From contig NC_023137.1 in the NCBI RefSeq assembly GCF_000511385.1, positions 1,991,001-2,055,000 on the forward strand: DNA of 64,000 nucleotides. The letters are read 5' to 3'. A model generated the notes under the pieces. The model was not told the origin of the DNA. It ran no database searches and worked only from the letters and a program-made list of their open reading frames with translations. The DNA is from Phaeobacter gallaeciensis DSM 26640. GTDB taxonomy: Bacteria; Pseudomonadota; Alphaproteobacteria; Rhodobacterales; Rhodobacteraceae. The position numbers were made by a program, and so were the translations under genes. How positions within the stretch are numbered: the first letter of the stretch is position 1; the number at the start of each line of letters is the position of its first letter. Below are positions 13,052-23,272 of this stretch, piece after piece.

Positions 13052-13177
13052 TCAGAGACTGCCGATCCAGGCACCAGCAGCAAGCGCGCCCAAAATCGTC
13101 GCCACAGACATGGCGCGATCCCAGTTGAGGCGCATAAATAGACCAAATCCAGTATTGGTAATCTGCAGGGTGCTCAT
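13052..13177 (-). CDS. 41-residue predicted single-span membrane protein
   Basis: Short frame read directly from the sequence: ATG at 13177, TGA at 13052-13054, 41 residues, beginning MSTLQITNTGFGLFMRLNWD and continuing with a hydrophobic Ala/Gly/Ile-rich helix (about residues 24-40, SVATILGALAAGAWIG). A GGGAGAG ribosome-binding site stands a proper distance before the ATG and a strong intrinsic terminator follows 26 bases after the stop, so it has the layout of a real transcribed gene. The protein is not recognised. The Asn-Trp-Asp-Arg ahead of the helix suggests an amphipathic or basic entry. It sits between rseP and bamA; a link to envelope function is speculation from position only. Confidence 0.6.
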   Translation of the reverse strand: MSTLQITNTGFGLFMRLNWDRAMSVATILGALAAGAWIGSL

Positions 13178-13331
13178 GGCTCCACTCTCCCACTATCAAT
13201 AATGATCCCACATCCGCCGCCGCAACCGCGCCGCGACCCGCGACGCCGCTGCCCACCGGCGGCTTACCAAAGGATTAACAAGGGAATGTGGCGACAGTTG
13301 GGCGCAAGCCCTCAAGTGGCAGATCAGCCCA

Positions 13332-13354
13332 CCGACCGGGTCACACCCGGTCGG
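13332..13354. other. Perfect hairpin downstream of rseP
   Basis: Ten-base perfect arms CCGACCGGGT and ACCCGGTCGG with a CAC loop, 12 bases past the rseP stop. On the minus strand the T-run precedes rather than follows the stem, so it is not a standard intrinsic terminator; it may act as a processing or stability element. Confidence 0.6.
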
Positions 13355-13365
13355 CAAAAAAGCGC

Positions 13366-14715
13366 CTAGCAGAAGATGTCGTTAAAGAGTGCAAACATCA
13401 TCAGGCTGAGAATAGCCGCAATCCCCACGCTCATCAGGATCCGCATCACCATGTCATTGGGAGGCTTCCCGGTGACGGCCTCATAGGCGTAGAACACCAG
13501 ATGCCCACCATCCAGCGCCGGGATCGGAAACAGGTTCAGCAGCCCGACGGCGGTGGAGAGCACCGCGATAAACCGGATGAAGCTCTCAGCCCCTTGGCTT
13601 GCCATCGCGCCTGAGGTTTCAGCAATGCCAATCGGACCAGAGAGGTTACAAGTGCTGATCGCGCCGGTGATCATGTGCCCCAGTCCAGAGAGCGACATTT
13701 CAACCACGCCCCAGACCTGCGCTGCACCGCCGCCGAGGGCCTCGCCGACACGAACTGTCTCCGTCGCCGGGTCAAAGGCAAGACCACCGGCAATCCCCAT
13801 GCGCCAGCGCGTGGCGAATCCGCCCTCGGGCTGTGGCTCATCCACACGCCGTGGTGCCAGCGCCATCTCAAACTCTTCTCCCGCGCGCCAGACCTCCAGC
13901 AGCAGGACCTTGCCTTCCGCGCTTTCGACCGCGCGTTTCAGCTGATCGAAGGCAAATATCGGCGTACCATCAACGGCGGTGATCACATCCCCCGGCTGCA
14001 GATCGATATCCGCAGCGGCACTGCGCGGCGCCACACCGCGCACATGCGGGGGCCAGGGATACGGGCCTTCGACCTCGACCTCCTGCTCATCCCGCAGCAC
14101 GGTATAGGTCAGCGGCTGCTGCTCCGGCACCGCATCGCGGAAGGCGGTAAAGGCGGCACTGTCCTCCAGTGAGGGCACATCGACCCCTTCGATCTGCAAC
14201 AGCGCATCGCCTTCACGCAGCTCCGTTTGCAGCCCCGGCAGCGGCACCAGCCGCTCCACGGTCAGCGGATCGCGCATGGTGCCTTGCAGCATGAACACAC
14301 CCGCAAAGATCAGCGCCGACATGATAAAGTTGAACACAGGCCCCGCCGCAACCGTTGCCGACCGCGCCCAAAGCGGCGCGCCATGCATGGTCCGGCGCAG
14401 GGCGACCGGATCCGCAGCAGCCTCTGCCATCGCATCCGCATCCTTGCCCGAAGCTGCATCGGCATCCCCAAGGAACTTCACGTAACCGCCAAATGGCAGC
14501 AGCGCCACCTGCCAGCGGGTGCCGCGTTTGTCGACGCGGGAGAACAACACCGGGCCAAACCCCAGCGAGAACACCTCAGCGTGGATCCCGGACCAGCGGC
14601 CAACGATATAGTGGCCATACTCATGCACTGCCACAATCACCGAAAGCGCCACCACAAAGCTGGCAATCACATAGAGATACCCGCCAAGCTGCGGAAGAAA
14701 GGAGACGAAATCCAA
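13366..14715 (-). CDS. rseP: Site-2 metalloprotease RseP
   Basis: Inner-membrane zinc protease that cleaves transmembrane segments of anti-sigma factors and remnant signal peptides. The 449-residue protein has the active-site HEYGH (His31, Glu32, His35) in the first membrane helix, PDZ domains in the middle (for example PRSAAADIDLQPGDVITAVDG), and the second metal motif NLFPIPALDGGHL followed by the last membrane helix near the C-terminus. The position between dxr and bamA is conserved in proteobacteria. The stop is followed by a hairpin and by the small 41-residue gene. Confidence 0.94.
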   Translation of the reverse strand: MDFVSFLPQLGGYLYVIASFVVALSVIVAVHEYGHYIVGRWSGIHAEVFSLGFGPVLFSRVDKRGTRWQVALLPFGGYVKFLGDADAASGKDADAMAEAAADPVALRRTMHGAPLWARSATVAAGPVFNFIMSALIFAGVFMLQGTMRDPLTVERLVPLPGLQTELREGDALLQIEGVDVPSLEDSAAFTAFRDAVPEQQPLTYTVLRDEQEVEVEGPYPWPPHVRGVAPRSAAADIDLQPGDVITAVDGTPIFAFDQLKRAVESAEGKVLLLEVWRAGEEFEMALAPRRVDEPQPEGGFATRWRMGIAGGLAFDPATETVRVGEALGGGAAQVWGVVEMSLSGLGHMITGAISTCNLSGPIGIAETSGAMASQGAESFIRFIAVLSTAVGLLNLFPIPALDGGHLVFYAYEAVTGKPPNDMVMRILMSVGIAAILSLMMFALFNDIFC

Positions 14716-14719
14716 GGGC

Positions 14720-15892
14720 TTACCTTACATAGTCTAAAATTGCGTTGTCGGCTTCCATACGGGCGAGATGGTCGGTCCGGCTCACCGTATCAAGGGTCAT
14801 TGCCTCATCTAGCCCGCGATCCGCACTGTCAAACTGCGCCAGCACCCGCGCGACCACCGCCGCCATATCCAGAAACCCGATGCGTCCGGCGATGAAATGA
14901 TCCAGCGCGCGTTCCTTGGCGGCGTTGAACACCGCCCCCATCAGGCCGCCCCGGTCCATCACGTCATAGGCCAGTTGCAAGGCCGGATAGCGTGCGGGAT
15001 CGGGCGCACGGAATGTCAGCTGTGCCAACCGCGCCAGGTCCAGCCGCTCAACCGGCAGCTCCCGCCGCTCCGGCCAGTGCAGCGCATAGCCGATAGCATG
15101 GCGCATATCCGGCGCGCCGAGATGCGCCATCAGCGCCCCGTCGCGAAACCCGACCAGCGCGTGCACAATGGATTCAGGATGCACCACGACCTCGATCTGC
15201 TCTGGCGCCACGCCAAAGAATTCACGGGTTTCAATAACTTCCAGCGCCTTGTTGAACATGGACGCGCTGTCGATGGTGATCCGCTGCCCCATGTCCCAAT
15301 TGGGATGGGAGGAGGCCTGCGCCACCGTGGCTGTCTTCAGCTGCTCCTGCGGCCAATCCCGAAATGCCCCGCCAGAGGCGGTGATCACCACCCGCTCCAC
15401 AGCGGAGATATCCTCACCCACCAGCCCCTGAAATACCGCCGAATGCTCACTATCGACCGGCAACAGCCGCGCGTTGTGGCGCCGCGCTGTCTCCAGCAGC
15501 AACGCCCCTGCGCAGACCAGCGATTCCTTGTTGGCCAGCGCCAGTGTGGCACCCTGTTTCAGCGCCTCCAGCCCCGGTGCCAGCCCCGCTGCGCCCACAA
15601 TCGCAGACATCACCCAATCTGCAGGCCGCGCCGCCGCCTCAGCCAGGGCCGCCTGCCCTGCGGCAGCGGCCACACCTGACCCGGCCAAAGCGGCCTCAAG
15701 CGCAGGCAGCTGGTCATCATATGCGGTGACAGCAACATCCGCATTCAGCGCTATCGCATCCTGCGCCAGCCGGGCGATATTGGCCCCGCCACTCAACGCC
15801 ACCACGTCATAATCGCCGGGCGCCCGCCGGATCAGGTCAATCGTGTTCTGACCAATGGATCCGGTGGCCCCGAAAATCGAGATCTTCCGCAT
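14720..15892 (-). CDS. dxr: 1-deoxy-D-xylulose 5-phosphate reductoisomerase
   Basis: Second enzyme of the MEP isoprenoid pathway: converts DXP to 2-C-methyl-D-erythritol 4-phosphate with NADPH. The 390-residue protein starts MRKISIFGATGSIGQNT (nucleotide-binding loop), has ANKESLVCAG, the metal-binding DSEHSA, TASGGAFRDWP and SSHPNWDMGQRITIDSASM motifs. The frame is open nine codons further upstream, but the ATG at 15892 shares a base with the cdsA stop (TAATG), which decides the start. Supplies isoprenoid precursors that UppS, three genes upstream, elongates. Confidence 0.95.
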   Translation of the reverse strand: MRKISIFGATGSIGQNTIDLIRRAPGDYDVVALSGGANIARLAQDAIALNADVAVTAYDDQLPALEAALAGSGVAAAAGQAALAEAAARPADWVMSAIVGAAGLAPGLEALKQGATLALANKESLVCAGALLLETARRHNARLLPVDSEHSAVFQGLVGEDISAVERVVITASGGAFRDWPQEQLKTATVAQASSHPNWDMGQRITIDSASMFNKALEVIETREFFGVAPEQIEVVVHPESIVHALVGFRDGALMAHLGAPDMRHAIGYALHWPERRELPVERLDLARLAQLTFRAPDPARYPALQLAYDVMDRGGLMGAVFNAAKERALDHFIAGRIGFLDMAAVVARVLAQFDSADRGLDEAMTLDTVSRTDHLARMEADNAILDYVR

Positions 15893-16683
15893 TACATCGT
15901 CCCGCCGGGCAGACCCCAAAGGCTGAGCACCAGAAGCACCATCGCCGCCGCCCCCAGCATCCCGTCAAACCGGTCGAACAAGCCGCCGTGACCGGGGATC
16001 AGCGCGCTGGAATCCTTGACGCTCATCTTGCGTTTCAGCGCGCTCTCGGCCACATCACCGGCCTGGCTCGCCATGGAGACCAGAACCGACAACACCACCA
16101 CGCCAACGCCCAGCCCCGCCTGCGCCGCAAAAATCGCGCCTACAAGCGCCGCAGCGATCCAGCCGGCAGAGGTACCGGACCAGGTTTTCTTGGGGCTGAC
16201 ACGGGGCCAGAATTTCGGCCCGCCAAAGGTTTTGCCTGCAAAGTAACCCGCGACATCCGTGGCGACCACCACCGAGATCAGCCAGACCATCCAGTCCAGC
16301 CCCAATGTGCTGCGCATCCAGATAAATGCATAGGCCGCAAACAGCACCCAGAGCGCAAAACCCAGATAGAGCCCCCGACGAATATCCAGCACCGCCGCCC
16401 CAAGGAGCGCCGGGACCAACAACAGGCTCAGCGCCCAGCTACCCGTCATCAGCGCTGCCGCCAGAACCGCACCCATGGACAACACGCCCAGCGGCAGGGC
16501 CAACCCCTGACGGTCGGGCACAACCATGCGCAACAGCTCCCAGATCATGCCGCCGCCCGCCGCCGCGATCAGCAGATCAAAGACCACACCCCCGCGCCAG
16601 ACGGCCCAGCCGCCCACAAGGATCATCACCACGGCCGAGATCAGCCGTGGCATCAAATCACCCCAACGTCCTCCCCCGCTCAT
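15892..16683 (-). CDS. cdsA: Phosphatidate cytidylyltransferase CdsA
   Basis: Integral membrane enzyme that makes CDP-diacylglycerol from phosphatidate and CTP for phospholipid synthesis. The 263-residue protein is almost entirely hydrophobic, with about seven or eight membrane helices, and carries the family signature near the C-terminus (KRKMSVKDSSALIPGHGGLFDRFD) and the D-V-A-G-Y-F-A-G-K-T-F-G-G segment with SPKKTWSGT. Overlaps uppS by four bases and dxr by one, so the three are tightly coupled. An internal ATG at residue 11 is an alternative start. Confidence 0.94.
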   Translation of the reverse strand: MSGGGRWGDLMPRLISAVVMILVGGWAVWRGGVVFDLLIAAAGGGMIWELLRMVVPDRQGLALPLGVLSMGAVLAAALMTGSWALSLLLVPALLGAAVLDIRRGLYLGFALWVLFAAYAFIWMRSTLGLDWMVWLISVVVATDVAGYFAGKTFGGPKFWPRVSPKKTWSGTSAGWIAAALVGAIFAAQAGLGVGVVVLSVLVSMASQAGDVAESALKRKMSVKDSSALIPGHGGLFDRFDGMLGAAAMVLLVLSLWGLPGGTM

Positions 16684-17438
16684 GTTTTCACCGCGCCAAA
16701 TCGCCGGTCGCGCTGACCGTAGCTGCGGCAGAGCCGCTCCATCTCAGCCGCCGTGAAATCCGGCCAGAGCGTGTCGATGAACTCATATTCGGCATAGGCC
16801 GACTGCCAGAGCAGGAAGTTGGAGATCCGTGCCTCACCGCTGGTGCGAATGACCAGATCAGGATCCGGCAGCACATGGGTATCGAGATAACGCGGCAGGG
16901 TTTCCTCATCCACATCCGCAGGATCCAGCCGCCCGGCGGCCACATCCTCGGCCAGGCGTTTGGTGGCGCGGGCCACCTCATCTCGGCTGCCATAGTTCAG
17001 CGCGATGGTCAGATGGGTGCCATCATTGCTGGCTGTTTCCTGCTCCAGCTGATCCATCAGCGTGACCAGTTTCTTGTCCAGCCGGACCCGGTCGCCGATG
17101 AAGCGCACCCGCACATTGCGCTGCGACAGCGCCTTCATCTCCTTGGAGATATAGCGGCGAAACAGGCTCATGAGGCCTGCGACCTCCACCTGCGTGCGCT
17201 TCCAGTTCTCGGTCGAGAAGGCAAAGATGGTGAGGTATTTCACCCCCAGCGCCGGGCAGCATTCCACCACCTCGCGCACGCGTTTGGCGCCCGCATGGTG
17301 GCCGAACAGCCGCGGACGCCCCCGCGCCTGCGCCCAGCGGCCATTGCCATCCATGATGATGGCCACATGTTTGGGTCCACGCTGAGGTGCGGACCCGCAC
17401 GCATCCGGCGCCAAGGCGGTGTCTGTGCTCTGTGACAT
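16680..17438 (-). CDS. uppS: Undecaprenyl diphosphate synthase UppS
   Basis: cis-Prenyltransferase producing the C55 lipid carrier for peptidoglycan and LPS sugars. The 252-residue sequence has the catalytic MDGNGRWA motif (Asp30), the HHAGAKRVREVVE helix, FAFSTENWKR and the C-terminal RTSGEARISNFLLWQSAYAEYEFIDTLWPDF, all hallmarks. About 22 residues precede the conserved core, slightly longer than E. coli. It lies 9 bases after frr and overlaps cdsA. Confidence 0.96.
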   Translation of the reverse strand: MSQSTDTALAPDACGSAPQRGPKHVAIIMDGNGRWAQARGRPRLFGHHAGAKRVREVVECCPALGVKYLTIFAFSTENWKRTQVEVAGLMSLFRRYISKEMKALSQRNVRVRFIGDRVRLDKKLVTLMDQLEQETASNDGTHLTIALNYGSRDEVARATKRLAEDVAAGRLDPADVDEETLPRYLDTHVLPDPDLVIRTSGEARISNFLLWQSAYAEYEFIDTLWPDFTAAEMERLCRSYGQRDRRFGAVKT

Positions 17439-17447
17439 AAGCAGGTG

Positions 17448-18011
17448 TCAGACCTGCATAATTTCGGCTTGTTTCGTTTCCAGCGCCGCATCGACGACCT
17501 TGATCATCTTGTCGGTCAGCTCCTGGACTTCACCTTCCCAGAGCTTCTGGTCGTCCTCGGACATGCCATCAGCCTTGGCTTTCTTGATCTGGTCCATACC
17601 GTCGCGACGCACGTTGCGGATCGAGACGCGGGCATGTTCGGCATATTGGCCGGCCACTTTGGTCAGATCCCGGCGGCGCTCCTCGTTCAACTCAGGGATC
17701 GGCAGCATGATGATGGTGCCGTTGAGCTGAGGGTTGATCCCCAGACCGGACTCGCGGATCGCTTTTTCGACCTTGCCAACCAGACCCTTGTCCCAGACGT
17801 TGATGGTGACCATGCGCGGCTCAGGCACGTTGACGGTGCCCACCTGATTGATCGGCGTCATGGAGCCATAGGCATCCACCATCACAGGCTCCAGCATCGA
17901 CGCGGAGGCGCGACCGGTCCGCAATGACGCGAATTCGGTCTTGAGGTTGGCCATGGCGCCATCCATGCGGCGCTGTAGATCATCGGTATCGAGAATAAAA
18001 TCGTCAGACAT
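17448..18011 (-). CDS. frr: Ribosome recycling factor
   Basis: Splits the post-termination ribosome together with EF-G. The 187-residue protein contains the expected [21 protein letters not shown] near the N-terminus, the domain II core with [15 protein letters not shown] and [25 protein letters not shown], and the C-terminal [28 protein letters not shown]. The frame extends 16 codons further upstream, but the ATG at 18011 has a GGGAGAG ribosome-binding site and matches the family start. It lies between pyrH and uppS. Confidence 0.96.
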   Translation of the reverse strand: MSDDFILDTDDLQRRMDGAMANLKTEFASLRTGRASASMLEPVMVDAYGSMTPINQVGTVNVPEPRMVTINVWDKGLVGKVEKAIRESGLGINPQLNGTIIMLPIPELNEERRRDLTKVAGQYAEHARVSIRNVRRDGMDQIKKAKADGMSEDDQKLWEGEVQELTDKMIKVVDAALETKQAEIMQV

Positions 18012-18185
18012 TCTGCTCTCCCCTGACTTGAGGCGGTGTTTGCATTGCTCATAAGACATTGGCGGGGCGTTGTATAGCGATCTTGCCGCAGTTTTGAAGC
18101 GCCGGCCTGCCCCTCTGCATGGCCCGCCGTACTCAGGGATCCGCCATCAAACAGGCCCCCGACGCCAGATCTCAGCCCCCCGGCA

Positions 18186-18224
18186 CAAAAAAGCCGCACG
18201 CTGGAGTGGATCCAAACGCACGGC
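18186..18224 (-). terminator. Probable intrinsic terminator after pyrH
   Basis: Minus strand: GCCGTGCG pairs, with several G-U pairs, to GCGTGCGGC across a loop and is followed by TTTTTT. It lies about 54 bases beyond the pyrH stop and some 175 bases before the frr start. It suggests that pyrH ends here and frr has its own promoter, or that read-through is partial. Confidence 0.65.
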
Positions 18225-18277
18225 CCATTTATGTCCCAGCCGCAGGCTGTAGAACGCCCTCAAAAAGGGATCAGCGA

Positions 18278-19027
18278 TCAGCCATGCACCTTGGTATAGG
18301 TGCCCTGACCCGCCAGAATGCCCTTGAACCCGCCGGGTTCATCCAAGGGGAATACCATCAGCGGCAGGTTATTGTCCCGCGCCAGCGCAATGGCCGAGGC
18401 ATCCATCACCTTCAGACGCTTGGCAAGCACCTCATCATAGGTGATATCATCATAGCGCACCGCATCATCATGCTGCGCCGGATCCTTGTCGTAGACGCCA
18501 TCGACGCCGTTCTTGCCCATGAAGATCGCCTCACAGGCCATCTCATTGGCGCGCAGAGTCGCGGCGGTGTCGGTGGTGAAATAGGGGTTGCCGGTCCCGG
18601 CGGCAAAGATGCAGACCCGTTTTTTCTCAAGGTGACGCACTGCGCGGCGGCGAATGTAAGGCTCAGCCACCTCATCCATGCGAATGGCGGAAATCACGCG
18701 GGTAAACACACCCAGACCTTCCAGCGCCGATTGCATCGCCAGCGCGTTCATCACCGTGGCCAGCATCCCCATGTAATCCGCCGTGGTCCGCTCCATCCCC
18801 TGGGCAGAGCCGGACAGACCGCGGAAGATATTGCCGCCGCCGATCACCATGCAGATTTCCACCCCCATATCGCGCACGGATTTCACTTCCTGGGCTATGC
18901 GCTGGACGGTGGGCGGATGCAGACCAAACCCCTGGTCCCCCATCAGCGCTTCGCCTGAAATTTTCAGCATGACACGTTTATAGGTTGCCGCCGGCGTGGC
19001 CTCCGGCTGATCGTTGGTAAGGGGCAT
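18278..19027 (-). CDS. pyrH: UMP kinase PyrH
   Basis: Phosphorylates UMP to UDP with ATP; hexameric amino-acid-kinase fold. The 249-residue protein has [25 protein letters not shown], the [16 protein letters not shown] helix and the ATP-site segment [18 protein letters not shown], followed by KVDG-like [11 protein letters not shown]. About 15 residues precede the conserved start. Heads the leftward block and is divergent from miaA; the roughly 150-base gap between them must hold both promoters. Confidence 0.96.
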   Translation of the reverse strand: MPLTNDQPEATPAATYKRVMLKISGEALMGDQGFGLHPPTVQRIAQEVKSVRDMGVEICMVIGGGNIFRGLSGSAQGMERTTADYMGMLATVMNALAMQSALEGLGVFTRVISAIRMDEVAEPYIRRRAVRHLEKKRVCIFAAGTGNPYFTTDTAATLRANEMACEAIFMGKNGVDGVYDKDPAQHDDAVRYDDITYDEVLAKRLKVMDASAIALARDNNLPLMVFPLDEPGGFKGILAGQGTYTKVHG

Positions 19028-19174
19028 GTTGCGCTCCGGAATATGACGGGGTTACTTTGCGCGCAAAATGAAGCAAATCGGCGGCAGGATCAATGCGGCC
19101 TGACATGTTTTTCGGCGCCGCTTTGCTGCTCTGCCCTGCGCGCCGGGGAACATCCGAAGAACAGGACACCCAGC

Positions 19175-20047
19175 ATGACCGATCTGACCGCGCTGCCAGA
19201 GATCCCGCCCCATCAGCCGGTGCTGATTGCAGGGCCGACCGCCTCCGGCAAATCCGCACTGGCCCTGCGGATCGCCGAGACACAGGGCGGGGTGATCGTC
19301 AATGCCGATGCCAGTCAGGTCTATGACTGCTGGCGGGTGATCACCGCCCGTCCCTCCGCCGAGGAGGAGGCGATGGCGCCGCATCTGCTCTATGGTCACC
19401 AGCCCTACGATGCCGACTACTCCGTCGGCCACTGGCTGCGCGAGGTGCTGCCGCTGCTCAGCGACGGCCCGCGCCCGATTATTGTCGGTGGCACCGGGCT
19501 GTACTTCGCCGCACTGACACAGGGGCTGGCGGAAATACCCGCCACCCCGGCAGAGGTCCGCCAGCAGGCCGACACGCTGTCGCTTGAGGAAATGCGTGCG
19601 GCGCTGGACGCGACCACCGCCGCCCGGATCGACCTGCAAAACCGCGCCCGTGTGCAGCGCGCGTATGAGGTGCTGACCGCAACCGGGCGCGGGTTGGCCG
19701 ACTGGCAGGCAGACACGCCGCCGCCGCCGCTGCCGCTGGACCACTGCACCGGGATTGTCTTTGACACCGACAAAGACTGGCTCGAGGCCCGCATCCGCCG
19801 CCGCTTCGATGCAATGATGGATATGGGGGCCATGGCGGAGATCGCTGCCATGTGGGATCGCTATGATCCCGCCCTGCCCTCCTGCCGCGCCATCGGGGTG
19901 CCGGAACTGATGGCCCATCACCTTGGCGACCTGACCGAAGCAGAGGCCAGAGAGCGTGCCGCAGTTGCCACCCGGCAATTTGCCAAACGTCAGCGCACCT
20001 GGTTCCGCGCCCGCATGAAGGGCTGGCACTGCCATCGCCCCGGCTAG
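19175..20047 (+). CDS. miaA: tRNA dimethylallyltransferase MiaA
   Basis: Adds a dimethylallyl group to A37 of tRNAs reading UNN codons. The 290-residue protein has the P-loop [11 protein letters not shown], the substrate motif [33 protein letters not shown], and the C-terminal [13 protein letters not shown] and [14 protein letters not shown]. The ATG at 19175 is preceded by an AGGA site; the upstream open extension (to 19043) is not conserved. MiaA uses DMAPP, the product of the MEP pathway represented here by dxr. Confidence 0.94.
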   Translation: MTDLTALPEIPPHQPVLIAGPTASGKSALALRIAETQGGVIVNADASQVYDCWRVITARPSAEEEAMAPHLLYGHQPYDADYSVGHWLREVLPLLSDGPRPIIVGGTGLYFAALTQGLAEIPATPAEVRQQADTLSLEEMRAALDATTAARIDLQNRARVQRAYEVLTATGRGLADWQADTPPPPLPLDHCTGIVFDTDKDWLEARIRRRFDAMMDMGAMAEIAAMWDRYDPALPSCRAIGVPELMAHHLGDLTEAEARERAAVATRQFAKRQRTWFRARMKGWHCHRPG

Positions 20048-20334
20048 CGGCCACTCCATGCGCGATACGGTGCCATATCTGATGCCGGTCTGGACTGAGG
20101 ATCCGGTCGATTGGTGCCAACGGACAAATTGACAGCACCACGCAGATCAACTCTCCGGGCTGAACATATCGCCCGCTGACCGTGCGGTATGCGCGCATTG
20201 TTGCTCAAAACCCATGCATAATCTGCAATTCGATTAAATCTCTACGCATTTTTCGGCAAAAACTTGCCAGAATCAGTTTTTCATGGCCATTTGCGCGCAC
20301 GGAAAATACGAGCAGCACATACCATATCCATCTT

Positions 20335-21159
20335 ATGCCATTTGACCCCACCCATATCGGCGAGATCACTGTCGCACCGCTGTCGCAGCTGACCCCCGAT
20401 GGACCTTGGCAGGTCGAATTGGCGCATGACCTAGACGAAAACCTACTGATCTGGATCACTCGCGGTCAGGGGCGGGTCTTTCTGAACGGTCAGCAGCGGG
20501 GATTTGGTCCCAACAGCGCGATCTTCGTACCAGCAGGCACGTTGTGGTCACTGGAACTGGGCCGTCAGTGTATCGGGCAAGTGATGACAGTTCCGGCTTC
20601 GACACCTATGGATTTCCCGGACAGTGCCGACACGCTGCGCATTCCGGACGCGCAGGATCAGGCAGTAATCAACGGCATGTTTCAGGCCATGCAGGCTGAA
20701 CAGCAGGATCGCCCGGCGCTGTGGTACCGCGCGATGCAGGCGCATGGCGCGCTGATCGCAATCCACGTGCGTCGTCTGATGGCGGCACGCAGCAGCACCA
20801 TCAGCAAACCCACTGCAGCCCAGAGACTGGCACAGGGCTACTGCGGCCGGATTGTCGAATGCTACGCCCAGCACGCCAGCATGGCGGATCACGCGGCAGC
20901 ATTGAATGTCACGCCCACCCATCTGACCCGTGTCTGCAAATCCGAAACCGGCAAGACCGCAGGCGCCCTGCTGACTGAGCGTCAATTACATGCCGCGCGC
21001 AGCCTGCTGATTACCTCAGAGTTGCCGATGCGCGATATCGCTGCAACTCTTGGCTTTGGCAGCGCGGCCTATTTCACGCGGTTTATCACCCAGCACACTG
21101 GTGAAACACCGAGCCGACTGCGCAAACAGGCCCGTGACAAGGTGAAACGCAGCGCCTGA
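20335..21159 (+). CDS. AraC-family transcriptional regulator
   Basis: A 274-residue regulator with an N-terminal cupin-like sensor region (GRVFLNGQQRGFGPNSAIFVPAGTLWSLELG, residues about 45-80) and a C-terminal AraC DNA-binding domain with two helix-turn-helix units (about 175-270, including HAAALNVTPTHLTRVCKSETGKTAGALLTERQLHAARSLL and IAATLGFGSAAYFTRFITQHTGETPSRLR). The ATG at 20335 is chosen because the upstream 51 codons lack family similarity and run through promoter-like AT-rich DNA. It is followed in the same direction by the ABC importer genes after 423 bases, so it is a plausible regulator of that importer; the ligand is unknown. Confidence 0.85.
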   Translation: MPFDPTHIGEITVAPLSQLTPDGPWQVELAHDLDENLLIWITRGQGRVFLNGQQRGFGPNSAIFVPAGTLWSLELGRQCIGQVMTVPASTPMDFPDSADTLRIPDAQDQAVINGMFQAMQAEQQDRPALWYRAMQAHGALIAIHVRRLMAARSSTISKPTAAQRLAQGYCGRIVECYAQHASMADHAAALNVTPTHLTRVCKSETGKTAGALLTERQLHAARSLLITSELPMRDIAATLGFGSAAYFTRFITQHTGETPSRLRKQARDKVKRSA

Positions 21160-21582
21160 TCCGGCTTTTCTTCCGCTGATGATCCAATCCGCACCTGCCC
21201 CATCTCATCATCAGGCGCGACAGAAGATCATCTCGGGCCTGCGCTATGCAAAGGGTCGCGGCCAACGGCAAGGCAGACGGCAAGGCAGACGGCGAGTCAC
21301 CCTGACAACCGAGTCGTGGTGCATGCGCATTACTGGGCACTCATGCCCAGTACTAATCCCTTCGAACCAGTCATTCCGCCCTGAAAATACAAAAACGACA
21401 TCAAAAATGTCGCAAAATACACACGAAAGGTCGATATCCTACATTGACCTACCCCTCGTTCTGGGGCCGAATGGCCAAACGGGGAAACAATCGTTGAACA
21501 CAGCACCACAAACGGCATCCGTCGGAAAGACTGACCCGCCATCCCAGAAGAAAAGATCTTGCGGTGCAACAGGGAGAGCCAC
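21160..21582 (+). promoter_or_regulatory. 423-bp non-coding leader of the ABC importer operon
   Basis: No convincing gene. It holds 2.3 tandem copies of the 12-mer CGGCAAGGCAGA (from 21266) and a perfect 9-bp inverted repeat TACTGGGCA/TGCCCAGTA with a CTCA spacer at 21331-21352, about 230 bases before the binding-protein start, then AT-rich DNA suitable for a promoter. The palindrome is a candidate operator for the neighbouring AraC protein or another regulator; this is inference. Confidence 0.45.
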
Positions 21583-23247
21583 ATGACAAAAGACACCATC
21601 ACCGGGACCGATCTGCACCCGGCGGCAAAGATGTATGCGACAGAAACCCTTGCTGGGAAGATGGACCGACGCGAATTCATGACCCGCGCCACCGCGCTCG
21701 GCGTCAGCGCCTCCGCCGCTTACGGGCTGATCGGTCTCGAAAGCCCGGTCCAGGCCGCAGGTCACATGAAAGAAGGCGGCACCATTCGCTGCCAGATGGA
21801 AGTCCGCCCACTGAAAGATCCGCGCACCTATGACTGGTCGCAGATGGGCAACCTGACCCGTGGCACCATGGAGTATTTGGTCGAATACAACAACGATGGC
21901 TCCATGCGGGGCATGCTGCTTGACAGCTGGGAAATCAACGATGATGCCACCGTCTACACCCTCAATGTCCGCAAGGGCGTGAAGTGGAACAACGGCGATG
22001 ACTTCACCGCCGAAGATGTCGCGCGCAATATCGCAGGCTGGTGCGAGAAAGACATGGAAGGCAACTCCATGGCCGGTCGTTTCGGCACACTTGTGGACGG
22101 GAACACCAACAAGGCCATTGAGGGCGCAATCGAAGTCGTCGACAGCCACACCGTGCGCCTGAACCTGCCAACCTCCGATATTTCACTGATCCCTGGCATG
22201 GCAGACTACCCGGCGGCGATTGTTCACTCCAGCTTCCAAACCGATGACTTCACTGCCAATGTGGGCACCGGTCCCTATGTTCTGAGCGAACTTGAGGTTG
22301 GCGTTAAGGCCGCGCTGGATCGCAATCCCGATCACACTTGGTGGGGCGAAGAGGTCTTTGGCCGCCCTGCCCTAGATCGTATCGAATACACCGACTTTGG
22401 CACAGATTCTTCCTCCTGGCTGGCCGCGCTGGAATCGGATGAAGTCGACATGCTGTATGAATCGGTTGGTGAATTCATCGACGTGATGGACGGCCTAGGG
22501 TATGTGAAGTCCGAAGTGGTCACCATGTCCACCATCGTGGTTCGCCCCAACCAACTGGCGGAAGTGGACGGCAAAAAGCCCTATGCCGACAAGCGCGTGC
22601 GCCAGGCCATCGCTATGGCGGTTGACAATAACGTCTGTCTGGAGCTCGGCTATGGCGGTCGCGGCCAGCCTGCGGAAAACCATCACGTTGGTCCGATCCA
22701 TCCCGAATACGCCGAACTGCCCGCACGTAAGGTCGATGCTGCCGCGGCAAAGGCATTGATGGAAGAAGCCGGCATGATGGATTTCGAGCATGAAATCATC
22801 TCCATCGATGATGACTGGCGCAAGAACACCACCGACGCCGTGGCCGCACAGCTGCGCGACGCCGGTTTCAAGGTGAAACGCACCGTTCTGCCCGGCTCCA
22901 CCTTCTGGAACGATTGGGTGAAATACCCGTTCAGCTCCACCAACTGGAACCACCGCCCTCTGGGCGTGCAGATCCACGCGCTGGCCTATCGCACCGGTGA
23001 GGCCTGGAACGAATTCGGCTGGTCCAACGAGGAATTCGACGGGCTGCTGGCCGAAGCACTGTCCATTGCCGATGCCGACAAACGGCGCGAGGTCATGAGC
23101 AAGATGGAAGCCATCATCCAGGATGAAGGTGTCACCATCCAGCCCTACTGGCGCTCGCTCTATCGCCACATGCGCGAAGGTGTCAGCGGTGCGGACATGC
23201 ACATCTCCTTTGAGCATCACCACTACAAATGGGGTTGGTCCGCCTGA
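21583..23247 (+). CDS. ABC importer substrate-binding protein, peptide/nickel (Dpp/Opp) type
   Basis: A 554-residue periplasmic solute-binding protein of the SBP_bac_5 family. It has a twin-arginine-type signal region (Arg29-Arg30 in [14 protein letters not shown], then a hydrophobic stretch ending SPVQAAG), and the typical [31 protein letters not shown] segment. The ATG at 21583 has a GGGAGAG site. Followed by two permeases and a fused ATPase in the same direction. The substrate cannot be inferred: the family takes up peptides, sugars, opines, metals or glutathione. Confidence 0.9.
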   Translation: MTKDTITGTDLHPAAKMYATETLAGKMDRREFMTRATALGVSASAAYGLIGLESPVQAAGHMKEGGTIRCQMEVRPLKDPRTYDWSQMGNLTRGTMEYLVEYNNDGSMRGMLLDSWEINDDATVYTLNVRKGVKWNNGDDFTAEDVARNIAGWCEKDMEGNSMAGRFGTLVDGNTNKAIEGAIEVVDSHTVRLNLPTSDISLIPGMADYPAAIVHSSFQTDDFTANVGTGPYVLSELEVGVKAALDRNPDHTWWGEEVFGRPALDRIEYTDFGTDSSSWLAALESDEVDMLYESVGEFIDVMDGLGYVKSEVVTMSTIVVRPNQLAEVDGKKPYADKRVRQAIAMAVDNNVCLELGYGGRGQPAENHHVGPIHPEYAELPARKVDAAAAKALMEEAGMMDFEHEIISIDDDWRKNTTDAVAAQLRDAGFKVKRTVLPGSTFWNDWVKYPFSSTNWNHRPLGVQIHALAYRTGEAWNEFGWSNEEFDGLLAEALSIADADKRREVMSKMEAIIQDEGVTIQPYWRSLYRHMREGVSGADMHISFEHHHYKWGWSA

Positions 23248-23272
23248 TCTGTCCGGGTCAAATCAGCCACCG

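Noticed and set aside
18060..18277. Possible small gene between frr and pyrH
   Set aside because: No frame with a ribosome-binding site; the region is explained by a terminator and promoter space.
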